Notes: a model not told the origin generated them from the sequence alone. 33,452 bases of DNA from Myxococcales bacterium (GCA_013297655.1 JAAFHV010000056.1:6676-40127); one strand, 5' to 3'; counted from the first letter of the stretch, positions 16,204-25,007 are shown. Numbers and translations are program-made.

Positions 16204-16640
16204 GATGGCTCGACCTTCCCCTGCTCGCGCGCAACGAGGGCATATGCGTGGGCGATGATGTCCCTCGCCGCCTCGACGAGCCGCGACGGAGCAGCCTTCC
16301 GACGAAGCACGACGAGCTCTTTCACCGGCTCTTCGTCCAAGAGGAGCAACGCCGCGGCGTCACGCACCGCCGCGGGAGCGCGAGTGTCTTCCCGGAGCTT
16401 CGCGAGGTGCTCCATGTAGGTGCGGCCCCACGAGGCGCGCGCGTCGTCGTCGACGATGAGCACGCCGTTCAAGGCCATTCCCGCCGCTCGGCGCGCCCCC
16501 GCGAGCCCCCCTCGACGATCGCCGCGGGCATAGGCCTCGTCGGCGCGTTTCGCCTCCCCCACCCCCGCGAACACCCACTCTTCCGGGGAGAACCGAAAGA
16601 GCCAATGGTCCTTTTGCCGCTCGAAGGCCACGACGCTCAT
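16200..16640 (-). CDS. HEPN-like small protein coupled to SpoVR
   Basis: The protein has 146 residues, probably all alpha-helical after a short start with aromatic residues (DHWLFRF, EEWVFAG). Features that recall HEPN domains are an Ala-rich central helix ([14 protein letters not shown]), a helix with [12 protein letters not shown], and a C-terminal helix containing R126-DIIA-H131. That last feature fits the RX4-6H motif of HEPN ribonucleases. This is a motif-level reading; the family is not certain, and it may simply be a helical adaptor. Its ATG overlaps the spoVR stop and its stop overlaps the next ATG, so it is firmly within the yeaH-spoVR operon. No nucleotidyltransferase partner is beside it. 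Confidence 0.6.
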   Translation of the reverse strand: MSVVAFERQKDHWLFRFSPEEWVFAGVGEAKRADEAYARGDRRGGLAGARRAAGMALNGVLIVDDDARASWGRTYMEHLAKLREDTRAPAAVRDAAALLLLDEEPVKELVVLRRKAAPSRLVEAARDIIAHAYALVAREQGKVEPS

Positions 16641-18202
16641 GCCTTCGCGACGGTCTTCGAGGAGTGCTCACGACCATCGAAGCGGAGGTAAACCTCTTTG
16701 CCGTCGGCGATCGTTTGGATGATGACGGGCCGCTTCCACACCCGCGCGAGGCTCTTCAACACCTCTTTTGCGTAGTCGGCGCGGAGCTCGAGCCCTTGGT
16801 GATCGTGCCGAAGGAGGAGCTCGCCACGATTGTCGTGGTTCGAGTCGTCTACGTAGATGAACGGGTTGCCCGCGTTCGTGAGCTGGAACAGCATCTTCTC
16901 TTTTACGGCTTTGAACTCGCGCGACTCGATCTCGTAGCGATCGTTGCGGTTCGACCAGCCGAACGAAAAGAGCTTTTGATCGCGGCAGAACTCCGGCGTC
17001 AAGAACTCGTCGATGAACGTGACATCGTTGTAGAGTGCACGCACCTCGAAGAGCTTCTTTTTGCCGAGCCCGAGGCGCGTGTTCCAGTTCTTCTTCTCGT
17101 CGAGATCGTCGCAGTCTTCCCACTCTTTGCCGAACTGACCTTTGTCCCAGCGCTCTTCTACGTTCCGATAGAGCTCGACCCCGAGCTTGTACGGATTGAG
17201 CCTCCCACCGCTCGTGGCGAGCACGCCGGCCGCGTTGTCGGCGTAGTCGATGATCTCCGAAGCATCGAGGATCTTCTCGGTCATGAGCTTGGAGTGCCAA
17301 TACGTGGCCCACCCCTCGTTCATGATCTTCGTCTGCATCTGCGGCACGAAGTAGAGAGCCTCTTCGCGAATGACCTCCAGAACGTCGCGCTCCCAGCGCT
17401 CCAGCGGCGCGAACTCGAGCAAGAACCCGAGAACGTCGCGTTGGCGCTTCTCGGGGGTCTTCTTCGCCCGCTCTTTGGCGGCGATGCGCTTTTGCTTTTG
17501 CTCTTCGAGGTACTCCACCGGGTTGATGAAGGACTCCATGTAATCCTTCGACCGGAGGCGCGGCACTTCCTCTTCCTGGTCGCCGTCCTCTTCGTCCGGC
17601 GGCGGCGCGGACTTTCCCGAGAACGCGGCGTGCGGATCGATGAGGTTCTCGAGCGACAGGCAATGATCGATGAACTCTTCGACCTTGGTGATCCCGTGCC
17701 TCGCCACGTGCCTTCGCACGCGCGAGCCGTGATTGGCCATCTTGTCGATCCAGCGGCGATTCGGATCGTATCCTTCGGGTCGCACGGCGGGGTTGGCGGT
17801 GCGGCCGCCGGTGTCCAAGTCGGTGGAGCGGAAGCAGAAGTTGTTCTTGAAGAAGTCGACGTGGCCGTACACGTGCGCCATCACGAGCTTCTGGTCGGTG
17901 AGCGAGTTTCCCTCGAGCAGGTAGGCGTACGAGGGATTGTTGTTGATCACCATCTCGTAGATTTTCGAGAGGCCGTACTCGTAGCTCTTGGAGAGCTGCT
18001 CGTAGTCCATTCCCCACCGCCAATGCGGATACCGATTCGGGAACCCGCCATAGGCGGCGATCTCGTTCATCTGGTCGTAGGTGAGGATCTCGAACACCGT
18101 CGGGAAGAAATCCAGCCCCGCCGCGGCGGCGAACTTCTCGATCCGTTCCTGCTCGGTGCGGAGGTACTGCGGCAGCGCGGTCTTCAGCGCGAACTCGCTC
18201 AT
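16637..18202 (-). CDS. spoVR: SpoVR family protein
   Basis: The protein has 521 residues, the usual length (E. coli YcgB is about 510). It starts [13 protein letters not shown] and has the strongly conserved N-terminal blocks [41 protein letters not shown] and [12 protein letters not shown]. The middle has [12 protein letters not shown] and [15 protein letters not shown]. SpoVR is a cytoplasmic protein needed for spore cortex formation in Bacillus and of unknown activity in Gram-negatives, where it clusters with PrkA and YeaH. An acidic insert (about 195-215, [10 protein letters not shown]) is extra. It starts 49 nt after yeaH; a small hairpin (CCCGA/TCGGG) lies in that gap. Its end overlaps the HEPN-like gene. 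Confidence 0.96.
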   Translation of the reverse strand: MSEFALKTALPQYLRTEQERIEKFAAAAGLDFFPTVFEILTYDQMNEIAAYGGFPNRYPHWRWGMDYEQLSKSYEYGLSKIYEMVINNNPSYAYLLEGNSLTDQKLVMAHVYGHVDFFKNNFCFRSTDLDTGGRTANPAVRPEGYDPNRRWIDKMANHGSRVRRHVARHGITKVEEFIDHCLSLENLIDPHAAFSGKSAPPPDEEDGDQEEEVPRLRSKDYMESFINPVEYLEEQKQKRIAAKERAKKTPEKRQRDVLGFLLEFAPLERWERDVLEVIREEALYFVPQMQTKIMNEGWATYWHSKLMTEKILDASEIIDYADNAAGVLATSGGRLNPYKLGVELYRNVEERWDKGQFGKEWEDCDDLDEKKNWNTRLGLGKKKLFEVRALYNDVTFIDEFLTPEFCRDQKLFSFGWSNRNDRYEIESREFKAVKEKMLFQLTNAGNPFIYVDDSNHDNRGELLLRHDHQGLELRADYAKEVLKSLARVWKRPVIIQTIADGKEVYLRFDGREHSSKTVAKA

Positions 18203-18251
18203 ACCTACGAGGTTACCCGAGATTTCGGGCTCGTGTCGCGCTCCGGAAGCC

Positions 18252-19367
18252 TCATTTCCCCTTTCCGAGGAAATCTTTGATGCTCTGCATGATGGCGTCG
18301 CGATCGCGGATCTCGCTCGTGACGACGCGCTCGTCCTTGCCGAGGTGCTCGCGGAGATCTTTCACGAACTGGCCCGAGCCGTAGGGGCTCTCCACCTGCC
18401 CGTACGCGAACATGTTCACGCGCGGGAGCACCTTCTGCTTCAGGATGTCCATGCAGGCGAGGGTGTCGTCCATCGACCAGTTGTCGCCGTCCGAGAAGTG
18501 GAACGGGTAGATGTTCCATTCTTCCGGCGGGTAGTGGTCGTCGATCATCTGCGCGCACAGCTTGTACGCGCTCGAGATCATGGTGCCGCCGCTCTCCTTC
18601 GTGTGGAAGAACGTGTCGCGATCGACCTCCCGCGCCGCGGCGTCGTGGATGATGAAGCGGCTCTCGAGGCCTTTGTATTGCCGCTGGAGCCACGTATCGA
18701 GCCAGAAGCTCTCGATCCGCACGATCTCCTTTTGCTCGTCGCCCATGCTGCCGGACACGTCCATCATGTAGATGATGACGGCGTTGGCGACGGGCTCCGC
18801 TTCGGTCTTCCAGGAGCGGTAACGCTTGTCGTCCGGAATGGGCACGATCACGGGCTTTTCCGGGGAGTACGCGCCCATCGAGATTTGGCGCTTCAGCGCC
18901 TCGCGGTACGTGCGCCGAAAGTGGCGGAGCGACTCGGGGCCTACACGGCGGATACCGGTGTAGCGGTCCTTCGCGTCGATGATCTTCGACTTGCCCTTGT
19001 TCTGGATGTCGGGAAGGGAGAGCTCTTCCCCCAAGATGGTCGCGAGCTCCTCGAGCGTCACGTCCACTTCGAGGGTGTGATCGCCCGCGTCTTTGCCCGC
19101 TTTTTTCCCGTCACCGGCCTGATCGCCCTCTTCTCCGCCGCCCATCGGATCGCCGGGATCGCCCTCGCCCTGGCCCGCTCCGCCCTGCTGCTTGTCGCCG
19201 TAACGAAAGCGCGGAATGTCGATCTGCGGGATCGGGATCGACACGAGATCTTTGCCTTTTCTGCCGACGAGCTCGCCCTGCGAGATGTACCGCTTCAGGT
19301 TGTCGCGGATTTTGCCGCGGACGATGTTGCGAAAGCGGGAGTGGTCCTGGTCGATCTTGAGGGACAT
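18252..19367 (-). CDS. yeaH: YeaH/DUF444 family protein with VWA-like domain
   Basis: The protein has 371 residues. The N-terminal region ([19 protein letters not shown] ... DIPRFRYGD) is typical of the family. A Gly-rich charged stretch follows, then a von Willebrand A-like domain with the metal-site motif DVSGSMG and a second block [12 protein letters not shown]. The start ATG at 19365-19367 is chosen because the family begins here and AAAGGCG lies in front; the open frame upstream is a shadow. At 371 aa it is somewhat shorter than E. coli YeaH. It is the first gene of the yeaH-spoVR-HEPN-like-TPR operon. Together with PrkA/YeaG it is thought to act in stationary phase or starvation; the mechanism is unknown. 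Confidence 0.95.
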   Translation of the reverse strand: MSLKIDQDHSRFRNIVRGKIRDNLKRYISQGELVGRKGKDLVSIPIPQIDIPRFRYGDKQQGGAGQGEGDPGDPMGGGEEGDQAGDGKKAGKDAGDHTLEVDVTLEELATILGEELSLPDIQNKGKSKIIDAKDRYTGIRRVGPESLRHFRRTYREALKRQISMGAYSPEKPVIVPIPDDKRYRSWKTEAEPVANAVIIYMMDVSGSMGDEQKEIVRIESFWLDTWLQRQYKGLESRFIIHDAAAREVDRDTFFHTKESGGTMISSAYKLCAQMIDDHYPPEEWNIYPFHFSDGDNWSMDDTLACMDILKQKVLPRVNMFAYGQVESPYGSGQFVKDLREHLGKDERVVTSEIRDRDAIMQSIKDFLGKGK

Positions 19368-19500
19368 TTCGCCTTTGGTTTCCTGGCAAAAGCTCGCAGC
19401 AGCGCTCGATCCCAAGGGTACGAGCTTCGCGCCGGCCTTTCGAATACTTTCGTCCTCGAACGACGAAGCGCCGGCAGGTTCGAAGAGAACCGGCCGGCGC
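19368..19500. other. Upstream region of yeaH with an 8+5-bp hairpin at 19468-19500
   Basis: GCGCCGGC (19468-19475) pairs with GCCGGCGC (19493-19500), and inside it GGTTC pairs with GAACC around a five-base loop, with one mismatched pair between. It may end transcription from the leftward protease gene, after the large inverted-repeat element; the T content behind it (TTCGTCGTTCG) is modest. The yeaH promoter must also lie here, but I cannot point to it. Confidence 0.45.
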
Positions 19501-19514
19501 CGCGAGGTGGATGG

Positions 19515-19675
19515 GCTAGAGCACCGAACGCTTAATGACCGAGGATTTTCGCCGAGTTGCGAGCCGTGCGAGGCGCGACGACGAGTCCTACTGCTGCTAG
19601 CCGAGGAGGAGCAACGAAGCACGGCGAAGCAAATCGGCGAAAAGCCGACCGAATGAAGCGGTTCGGTGCTCTAGC
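19515..19675. repeat. 161-bp element with perfect 15-bp terminal inverted repeats
   Basis: The ends GCTAGAGCACCGAAC (19515-19529) and GTTCGGTGCTCTAGC (19661-19675) are exact inverses. Further inside, 19530-19533 pairs with 19656-19659, 19546-19555 with 19634-19643 (10 bp), 19557-19560 with 19629-19632, and 19563-19569 with 19619-19625. About 40 pairs surround a 12 x 12 internal loop and a 49-nt centre. No ORF fits inside. It begins 2 nt after the stop codon of the protease gene. It could be a MITE-like element, a structured RNA, or an elaborate terminator. No clear target-site duplication is visible. Confidence 0.8.
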
Positions 19676-19677
19676 GG

Positions 19678-21420
19678 TCAGCTCTTTTCGTCGAGGGCGA
19701 CACGCGCGAGCCAGATGCAGAGCGCCGCGTTCGCCGCCGCGAAGATGCGGAGCGGCACGTTGCCCATCACGAAGTACACGTCACCGGTGATCGCCATCTG
19801 CGCGAGGAACGCCGCGGTGCCGACCGCGAAGCCACCGATCGCCGGACGGAGCTTCTTCACGCCGAAGAAGAGGCCGAACGCGGCGAGCACGGGGAGCGCG
19901 TTCGCGAGGGGAAGGAACTTATGGAGCCCGGCGTCGATGCCGAGGTCCCACTCCCCGATGGGGTGCGTGAGGAGAGTCTCCGCGATGCCGCGCGCAGGTC
20001 CGAGGCGCGACACGATCCCGAGGAGCCCCGCGAGCGGGAAGAGGCCGAAGCCACCGACCATCACGCCGAGCCACGTGCCCGGGTTCGTGGAGAGCGCGCC
20101 GCGCTTCGAGCGAATGCGACGTCCGAGGAACACCATGAGCGCGATCACCGCGAGGAGGCGCGGGAGGAGGTGCTGCGTGAAGAGCGCCGACTGCACGGCC
20201 TTCGCGGCGTCGAGGATGCCCGCGCCGAAGAGCTTCGCGTCTTCCTTGGGTACGGCCGTACGCTCGAGCGTCGCGCGCACCGCGTCCGGATCGGTCACGC
20301 CGGCAGCGACGACCATCGCGGCCGCGCCAGCGACGTGAGGCGACGCCATGCTCGTGCCGTTGAAGACGCCGAACACCTCGCACTTGTCTTTGCCCTTGTT
20401 GCACACCGTCTGCTGGGTCACGGCGACGCCCGGCGCGCCGATTCCGACCTCCGGACCGCGCGACGAGAACCACGCGATCTTGTCGTTGCGATCGGTGGCG
20501 CTCACCGCGAGAACGCCCGGGTACGCGGCGGGGTAACCGACTGCGCGGCCCGAGTTTCCGGCCGCCGCGACGACGAGGGCGCCCTTCGCGTGGGCGTGGT
20601 TCACCGCGTCTTCGAGGATCTTGCTCTTGATCGGGCCGCCGAGCGAGAGGTTGATGACCTGCGCGCCGTGGTCGGCGGCGAAACGAATGCCCTCCGCGAC
20701 GTCGGCGGTGGAGCCGAAGCCGCCCGCGGAGAGCACCTTCACCGGCATGATCTTGGCGCAATACGCGAGGCCCGCGACGCCGAAGCCGTTGTTCGTGGTC
20801 TGCGCGATGGTGCCCGCGACGTGGGTGCCGTGGCCGTGGTCGTCCGCGGCGCGGTCGTTCTTGTCGACGAAGTTGTAGCCCGCGACGCAGCGCGTGCCGG
20901 CGAGGTCGGTGCCCTTGGTGAACCCGGCGTCGTCGTAACAAGCGACGCCCGTGTCGATGACGGCGACGGTGGCGCCGGTACCGCACGAGAGGTCCCACGC
21001 TTTCTCGGCGCCGACGCGCGTGAGGTGCCACTGCTCGCTGTACTTCGGATCGTTCGGCACCAAGCTTGCGCGGAGCTCACCCATCGGCTCGGCGCGCTCG
21101 ATCCGCGGATCGTGCGAGAGGCGCTCGAGGATGCCCGCGATCCGTGCATGTTGCACGTGAGCGACGGCGATGTTGGCGTCGTCCTTCTGCGCGGGGCTGT
21201 TGTCGTGAAGGTCGATCCCGTACTCGCGTCCGATCGCCTGGATCTCCGCGTCCGAGAGGCCGTCCTTCACGTCGACCGCGATGTCGTCCGCGAAGTCGGT
21301 GTACGAGGCGCCGATGTCCTCCGGCATGTTCTCCGGCAACGTCTCCGCGTGGGCAGAGGAAACCGTGAAGGCCGCGAGGGCGGTGACGAGCGCGAGAGGC
21401 AAAGTCCTCAGCTTGTGCAT
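19678..21420 (-). CDS. Subtilisin-like serine protease with multi-pass membrane C-terminus
   Basis: Read from the ATG at 21420 the protein has 580 residues. It has a signal peptide (1-25, ending SSAHA) and a propeptide of the inhibitor-I9 type (about 40-118). The S8 domain has its triad Asp156 (DTG), His197 (HGTHVAG) and Ser357 (GTSMASPH), with oxyanion Asn288 (AAGNSG), so activity is expected. The last 165 residues are hydrophobic, with about five transmembrane segments (near 418-433, 449-470, 505-520, 527-545 and 555-575). This ATG is favoured by its signal peptide and GGAG site; a start 21 codons upstream is possible. The protease would face the periplasm, tethered to the membrane. Substrates are unknown. 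Confidence 0.92.
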   Translation of the reverse strand: MHKLRTLPLALVTALAAFTVSSAHAETLPENMPEDIGASYTDFADDIAVDVKDGLSDAEIQAIGREYGIDLHDNSPAQKDDANIAVAHVQHARIAGILERLSHDPRIERAEPMGELRASLVPNDPKYSEQWHLTRVGAEKAWDLSCGTGATVAVIDTGVACYDDAGFTKGTDLAGTRCVAGYNFVDKNDRAADDHGHGTHVAGTIAQTTNNGFGVAGLAYCAKIMPVKVLSAGGFGSTADVAEGIRFAADHGAQVINLSLGGPIKSKILEDAVNHAHAKGALVVAAAGNSGRAVGYPAAYPGVLAVSATDRNDKIAWFSSRGPEVGIGAPGVAVTQQTVCNKGKDKCEVFGVFNGTSMASPHVAGAAAMVVAAGVTDPDAVRATLERTAVPKEDAKLFGAGILDAAKAVQSALFTQHLLPRLLAVIALMVFLGRRIRSKRGALSTNPGTWLGVMVGGFGLFPLAGLLGIVSRLGPARGIAETLLTHPIGEWDLGIDAGLHKFLPLANALPVLAAFGLFFGVKKLRPAIGGFAVGTAAFLAQMAITGDVYFVMGNVPLRIFAAANAALCIWLARVALDEKS

Positions 21421-21568
21421 GATGCTCCGTTTCTTGAGACCGAATACGTTCGACGCCACCGAATGATTTCCCATTCTGCGCACGAGTAAAGTCGCCCGCT
21501 ACACACACACGAGCCCACAATGGCCCAGGCCGCGTAATCGCAGGGGAAAACGGCGAATCCGGCCCGCC

Positions 21569-22621
21569 TCAGAGAGGCGGTGATTTTCGGAGGAGGGACG
21601 ACGCCGGGAGCAAATCGGTCGCCGCGCGGGCGGCGAGCTCGCTCGTGGTCCGGGGCGCTCCGCCGTGCGCTTCGGCCGCGGCTTGGGCGATCGCGAGACG
21701 CTCTTTCAAGAGCGCGTCGGCCGCCTCCGGATCGTTCGGCTTGAGGATCCCGCGCACGAACACCTCCGCCGCCTTGTAGCTGCTCCGCACGAGGGGGCCG
21801 CTCGCGACGTAGGTAAAGCCGAGCTTTTTGCCCTCTTCTGCGAAGAACGCGAACGTGTCCGGATCGACGAAACGATCGACCGCGAGGTGCTTCGGCGTGG
21901 GCCGCAGGTATTGGCCCAAGGTGACGATGTCGACGTTCGCGGCGCGGAGATCACGCAGGGTCTCGAGGACCTCTTCGTTCGTCTCCCCGATGCCCACCAT
22001 GATGGAGCTCTTGGTGAGCATCTCGGGCTTGCGCTCCTTCGCGCGACGGAGCACCGCGAGAGACTTGTCGTATCCGCAGCGCACGTCGCGCACGGTGCGC
22101 TGGAGGCGCCGCGGGACCTCGACGTTGTGGGCCCAGACGTGCGGGGCTGCGTCGACCGTGACGTCGACGTAGTCCATGTTGCCGCCAAAATCGCCGAGCA
22201 GCGTCTCGACGAGGAGATCGGGGCGAAGCTCGCGGAGGCGCGACACCGTCTTGCCGACGTGTGCAGCGCCGCCGTCGATGAGGTCGTCGCGATCGACCAT
22301 CGTGAGGACGACGTACTGGAGGCCCAGCTTCGAGATCGCGCGCGCGACGTGCTCGGGCTCGCGCACGTCGACCGCGCCGCGCGGATCGCCGGTGGTGACG
22401 GCGCAGAACCGGCAACCGCGCGTGCACACGTCGCCGAGCAGCATCACCGTCGCGGTGCCTTCGGACCAACACTCGCCCACGTTCGGGCAGCGCGCCTCTT
22501 CGCAGACGGTGTGCAGATCGAGGGCGCGGAACGTCTGCTTGAGGTTGCCGTAGGTCTCCCCGCCGGGGGCCCGGACCTTCAACCACGCGGGCTTGGGCTC
22601 GTAACGGGACGATGTGCTCAC
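21569..22621 (-). CDS. lipA: Lipoyl synthase
   Basis: This 350-residue (from the GTG at 22619-22621) radical-SAM enzyme inserts two sulphurs into octanoyl groups on lipoyl domains, such as that of the E2 at 10.8 kb. Both iron-sulphur sites are complete: the auxiliary cluster CEEARCPNVGEC (Cys40, 45, 51) and the radical-SAM cluster CTRGCRFC (Cys66, 70, 73). The late RSSYKA serine ligand is present. The protein has a C-terminal extension of about 50 residues (Ala/Leu-rich) beyond the usual end. The GTG is chosen since the open frame further upstream is poor and a TTGCAA-17-TAACGA promoter lies right before it. No lipB is in the window. Confidence 0.95.
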   Translation of the reverse strand: MSTSSRYEPKPAWLKVRAPGGETYGNLKQTFRALDLHTVCEEARCPNVGECWSEGTATVMLLGDVCTRGCRFCAVTTGDPRGAVDVREPEHVARAISKLGLQYVVLTMVDRDDLIDGGAAHVGKTVSRLRELRPDLLVETLLGDFGGNMDYVDVTVDAAPHVWAHNVEVPRRLQRTVRDVRCGYDKSLAVLRRAKERKPEMLTKSSIMVGIGETNEEVLETLRDLRAANVDIVTLGQYLRPTPKHLAVDRFVDPDTFAFFAEEGKKLGFTYVASGPLVRSSYKAAEVFVRGILKPNDPEAADALLKERLAIAQAAAEAHGGAPRTTSELAARAATDLLPASSLLRKSPPL

Positions 22622-22628
22622 GAGGTGC

Positions 22629-22657
22629 TCGTTAGCGTCGGCGGCACGCCGTTGCAA
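22629..22657 (-). promoter_or_regulatory. Putative promoter for a leaderless lipA transcript
   Basis: On the minus strand TTGCAA (22652-22657), a 17-bp spacer and TAACGA (22629-22634) stand before the lipA GTG, 7 nt from the -10-like box. It lies in the 43-bp gap after the preceding lipoprotein gene. The -10 is a weak match, so the call rests mostly on spacing. Confidence 0.45.
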
Positions 22658-22664
22658 GGGCGGT

Positions 22665-23597
22665 TCATTTTGGCGCAGCGTAAGGCGCACAGGTGGAGAC
22701 GCCAGCGCCGACCACCTTCACGCCGATGCGCTCCTTCACCTTCGTCGCGACGCCCGTCTTCGGATCGTACGACGTGATGTCGCTTCCCCCCTCCGCGCGA
22801 GGCAAAGTGCCGCTCGCGTTCGTGAAGATGAACAGCTTCGCGCCGTAGAACGCGAAGGCCCACGCGCTGCCGGCGTAGACCCCGGGGAGCTCCTTCGGGT
22901 TCAGGATCTCTCCGGTTCCCTTGGAGATTTCGGCGACCTGGGCCGGGCTCGTGACGAAAAATCCGTAGAGCTTGCCGTCGCCGCTGCCGGTGAGCTCGCT
23001 CGTCGCGCCGCGAAGATCGCCCGTGTAGGGGCCGATGAACTTCAACACCAAGTTCCGTGGGTCGAGCGACGCGAGGCCCTTCCCGAAGTGATCGCTCAGG
23101 TAGAGGCTCTCGGTCGTACCGCCGTTGCTGTTCGTGGAAAATCCCATCCCGAACTTCGCGAAGCTGGCTTGGCCGGAGACATAGTTGGTCGGCTTACACG
23201 ACGCGTCGCGGATGTCGACGTTCCACATCGTCTCGTCGCTGTAGAGCACCCACGCGACGCCGTTGCGGTCGATCGCCATCGAGGTCGGCATCGCGCCGCT
23301 CTTCTCGCATTGGAGAAAGCCGATGAGGTCGAGCGTGGCCGTCGCGGCGTTGAAGCGGTAAAAACCGCGCTCTTCGGTGACGACGTGGATGAGGCGCGTC
23401 TCCTCCGCGCATGCGGTTGCAGGTGTGCTGCCACCGTCGCCGATGATGCCGGCCTCGGAAGGCGGAAGGAGGCCTCCCTCGGTGACCGGTGCGCCGCCGT
23501 CGTCCTCGGCGCCGGGTGTCTTCGACGAGCATCCGCTCACCGAGATCGTTGCCGCCAAGACCAAGCTCGAAAGAAAAAGCGTCGTTCGACGGTGCAA
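22665..23597 (-). CDS. Lipoprotein with beta-propeller-like sequence
   Basis: Read from a TTG start at 23595-23597 the protein has 310 residues. The TTG is preferred since GGGAGG lies 6-8 nt upstream and the signal sequence starts there; the longer frame overlaps mtnA. The signal ends in SVSGC (Cys23, good lipobox), and a Gly/Asp/Pro-rich linker follows. The mature part (about 75-310) has repeated short beta-type stretches such as SMAIDRNGVAWVLYSD, ESLYLSDHFGKGLASLD and GKLYGFFVTSP. That is the pattern of a propeller of the kind found in surface or sensor lipoproteins. Function unknown. Its stop is 43 nt before the lipA start. Confidence 0.8.
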   Translation of the reverse strand: MHRRTTLFLSSLVLAATISVSGCSSKTPGAEDDGGAPVTEGGLLPPSEAGIIGDGGSTPATACAEETRLIHVVTEERGFYRFNAATATLDLIGFLQCEKSGAMPTSMAIDRNGVAWVLYSDETMWNVDIRDASCKPTNYVSGQASFAKFGMGFSTNSNGGTTESLYLSDHFGKGLASLDPRNLVLKFIGPYTGDLRGATSELTGSGDGKLYGFFVTSPAQVAEISKGTGEILNPKELPGVYAGSAWAFAFYGAKLFIFTNASGTLPRAEGGSDITSYDPKTGVATKVKERIGVKVVGAGVSTCAPYAAPK

Positions 23598-23682
23598 ATC
23601 ACACCTCCCGCCGGTCGAGGATACCTTGCCTCGCCGAGCCGCGCTTCCCGAAATGTTTCGCGCGCATCCGTATACCGGAGCT

Positions 23683-24765
23683 TCAGCCTGCCACGAGCTT
23701 CGCGAGCGACGCCTCGTCCAAAGGCGACGCGACGCCACGCTCGGTCACGAACGCGCTCACGAGCCGCGCGGGGGTCACGTCGAACGCGGGGTGGAGCGCG
23801 CCGACCCCCTCCGGCGCGATGCTCACGTGGCCGGACGGGAGCGCGATCTCGGTGACCTCGCTCCCAGGGCGGTGCTCGATCGGGATCGCGTCGCCGTTCG
23901 GAGTCGCGAGGTCGACGGTGCTCACCGGCGCGGCGACGATCATGCGCACCCCGTGCATGTGGGCGAGGCACGCTAGCCCGTACGTCCCGATCTTGTTCGC
24001 CACGTCCCCGTTGCGCGCGACCCGGTCGGCTCCGACGACGACACACGAGACGAGCTTCCGCGCGAACAGGTGGCCCACCATGTTGTCGGTCACGATCTTC
24101 ACGTCGAAGCCGTCTTTCGCGAGCTCCCACGCGGTGAGGCGCGCACCTTGAAGGTACGGTCGTGTCTCCGAGGCGAGCACGCGCAGCTTTTTGCCATGCT
24201 CACGTGCCGCACGCAGGAGCCCGAGCGCCGTTCCGTAGCCTCCCGTGGCGAGCGCGCCCGCGTTGCAGTGGGTGAGCACGGTGCCCTCGTCGGGGAAGAG
24301 CGCGACGCCGTGCTCACCCATTCGTTTGCACGCGGCGATGTCGTCCTCGTGGATACCGCGCGCGCGCTCGAGGCACGAAGCCGAGCGACGAACGGGCTCC
24401 TCCCCGGCGACCTTCCGCGCGTGGGCCAGCAGGTGCTCGACCGCCCAGGCGAGGTTCACCGCGGTGGGCCGGGTGACGACGAGGCCCCTCGCGGCCTCTT
24501 CCATCGCTCGTATGAAAAGCTCTGGCTCGCGTGGCGCGGTGAAGGCCGCGAGCACCATGCCGTAGGCCGCCGCGACCCCGATCGCTGGCGCCCCGCGGAC
24601 GCGCATCGTGAGGATCGCCTCTGCCATGTCTTGCCAGGTGGAGACGGTGTCGTACGTCTCCGTCCAGGGCAGCTTTCGTTGGTCGAGGACCTTCGCCACG
24701 GCGCCGCCGCTCGGGAACGAGACGGCCGAATAGGCGGGCGAATCCCAGGAATCGAGCGCGCTCAC
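23683..24765 (-). CDS. mtnA: Methylthioribose-1-phosphate isomerase
   Basis: This 360-residue enzyme isomerises 5-methylthioribose-1-phosphate to methylthioribulose-1-phosphate in the methionine salvage pathway. Conserved blocks are RVRGAPAIGVAAAYG (substrate phosphate region), THCNAG with the catalytic Cys167, TDNM with Asp227, and the signature GADRVARNGDVANKIGTY. The GTG start at 24763-24765 overlaps the stop of the small gene upstream (GTGA), so the two are translationally coupled. Paralogues include the eIF2B-like sugar-phosphate isomerases; the Cys and Asp pattern fits MtnA. No other methionine-salvage gene is in the window. Confidence 0.95.
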   Translation of the reverse strand: MSALDSWDSPAYSAVSFPSGGAVAKVLDQRKLPWTETYDTVSTWQDMAEAILTMRVRGAPAIGVAAAYGMVLAAFTAPREPELFIRAMEEAARGLVVTRPTAVNLAWAVEHLLAHARKVAGEEPVRRSASCLERARGIHEDDIAACKRMGEHGVALFPDEGTVLTHCNAGALATGGYGTALGLLRAAREHGKKLRVLASETRPYLQGARLTAWELAKDGFDVKIVTDNMVGHLFARKLVSCVVVGADRVARNGDVANKIGTYGLACLAHMHGVRMIVAAPVSTVDLATPNGDAIPIEHRPGSEVTEIALPSGHVSIAPEGVGALHPAFDVTPARLVSAFVTERGVASPLDEASLAKLVAG

Positions 24766-25007
24766 GACGGAGACTCCGTGCTCATGCGGCGGTGTCGCGC
24801 GGCGATCTCCTCGGCCGCCGTCTCGAGCTCCTCTGCGGCCTTGCCGTGGTGCCCGTCGAGGTACGCGCGGAGGCCGTCGAGGGCGACCATCGCGAGCGAC
24901 ACGTTGACCGCTTTTTCGGCGAGCACGGTGGCCACGTTCGGATCTTTGAGCAGCTTCTCGACGCCGGTAAGGGCAAGGTCGAGCTCCTCGCGAGGGGACG
25001 GCTTCAT
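24762..25007 (-). CDS. Small helical protein of unknown function, coupled to mtnA
   Basis: The 81 residues have no signal peptide or transmembrane segment. The protein is predicted helical, with an N-terminal stretch (EELDLALTGVEKLLKD), a hydrophobic middle (VNVSLAMVALDGLRAYL) and a C-terminal Ala/Glu helix (KAAEELETAAEEIAARHRR). It has no recognisable family. The stop overlaps the mtnA GTG, which supports a real gene. TAGAGT lies 9 nt before the ATG, a possible -10, and there is no strong ribosome-binding site. It may be an accessory or stabilising partner of the enzyme; this is only a guess from the coupling. Confidence 0.7.
   Translation of the reverse strand: MKPSPREELDLALTGVEKLLKDPNVATVLAEKAVNVSLAMVALDGLRAYLDGHHGKAAEELETAAEEIAARHRRMSTESPS

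Noticed and set aside
16664-18280. 538-codon plus-strand frame over spoVR
   Set aside because: It is the antisense shadow of SpoVR, with no ribosome-binding site and no family.
19515-19675. Insertion sequence
   Set aside because: Terminal inverted repeats are present, but there is no room for a transposase and no clear target duplication.
19921-21489. 522-codon plus-strand frame over the protease
   Set aside because: It lies antisense to a full catalytic triad and signal peptide, and has no recognisable domain.
22622-22690. Longer lipA starting at 22690
   Set aside because: The extra 23 residues overlap the upstream lipoprotein gene and are not family-like. The GTG at 22621 has a promoter-like element at the right distance.
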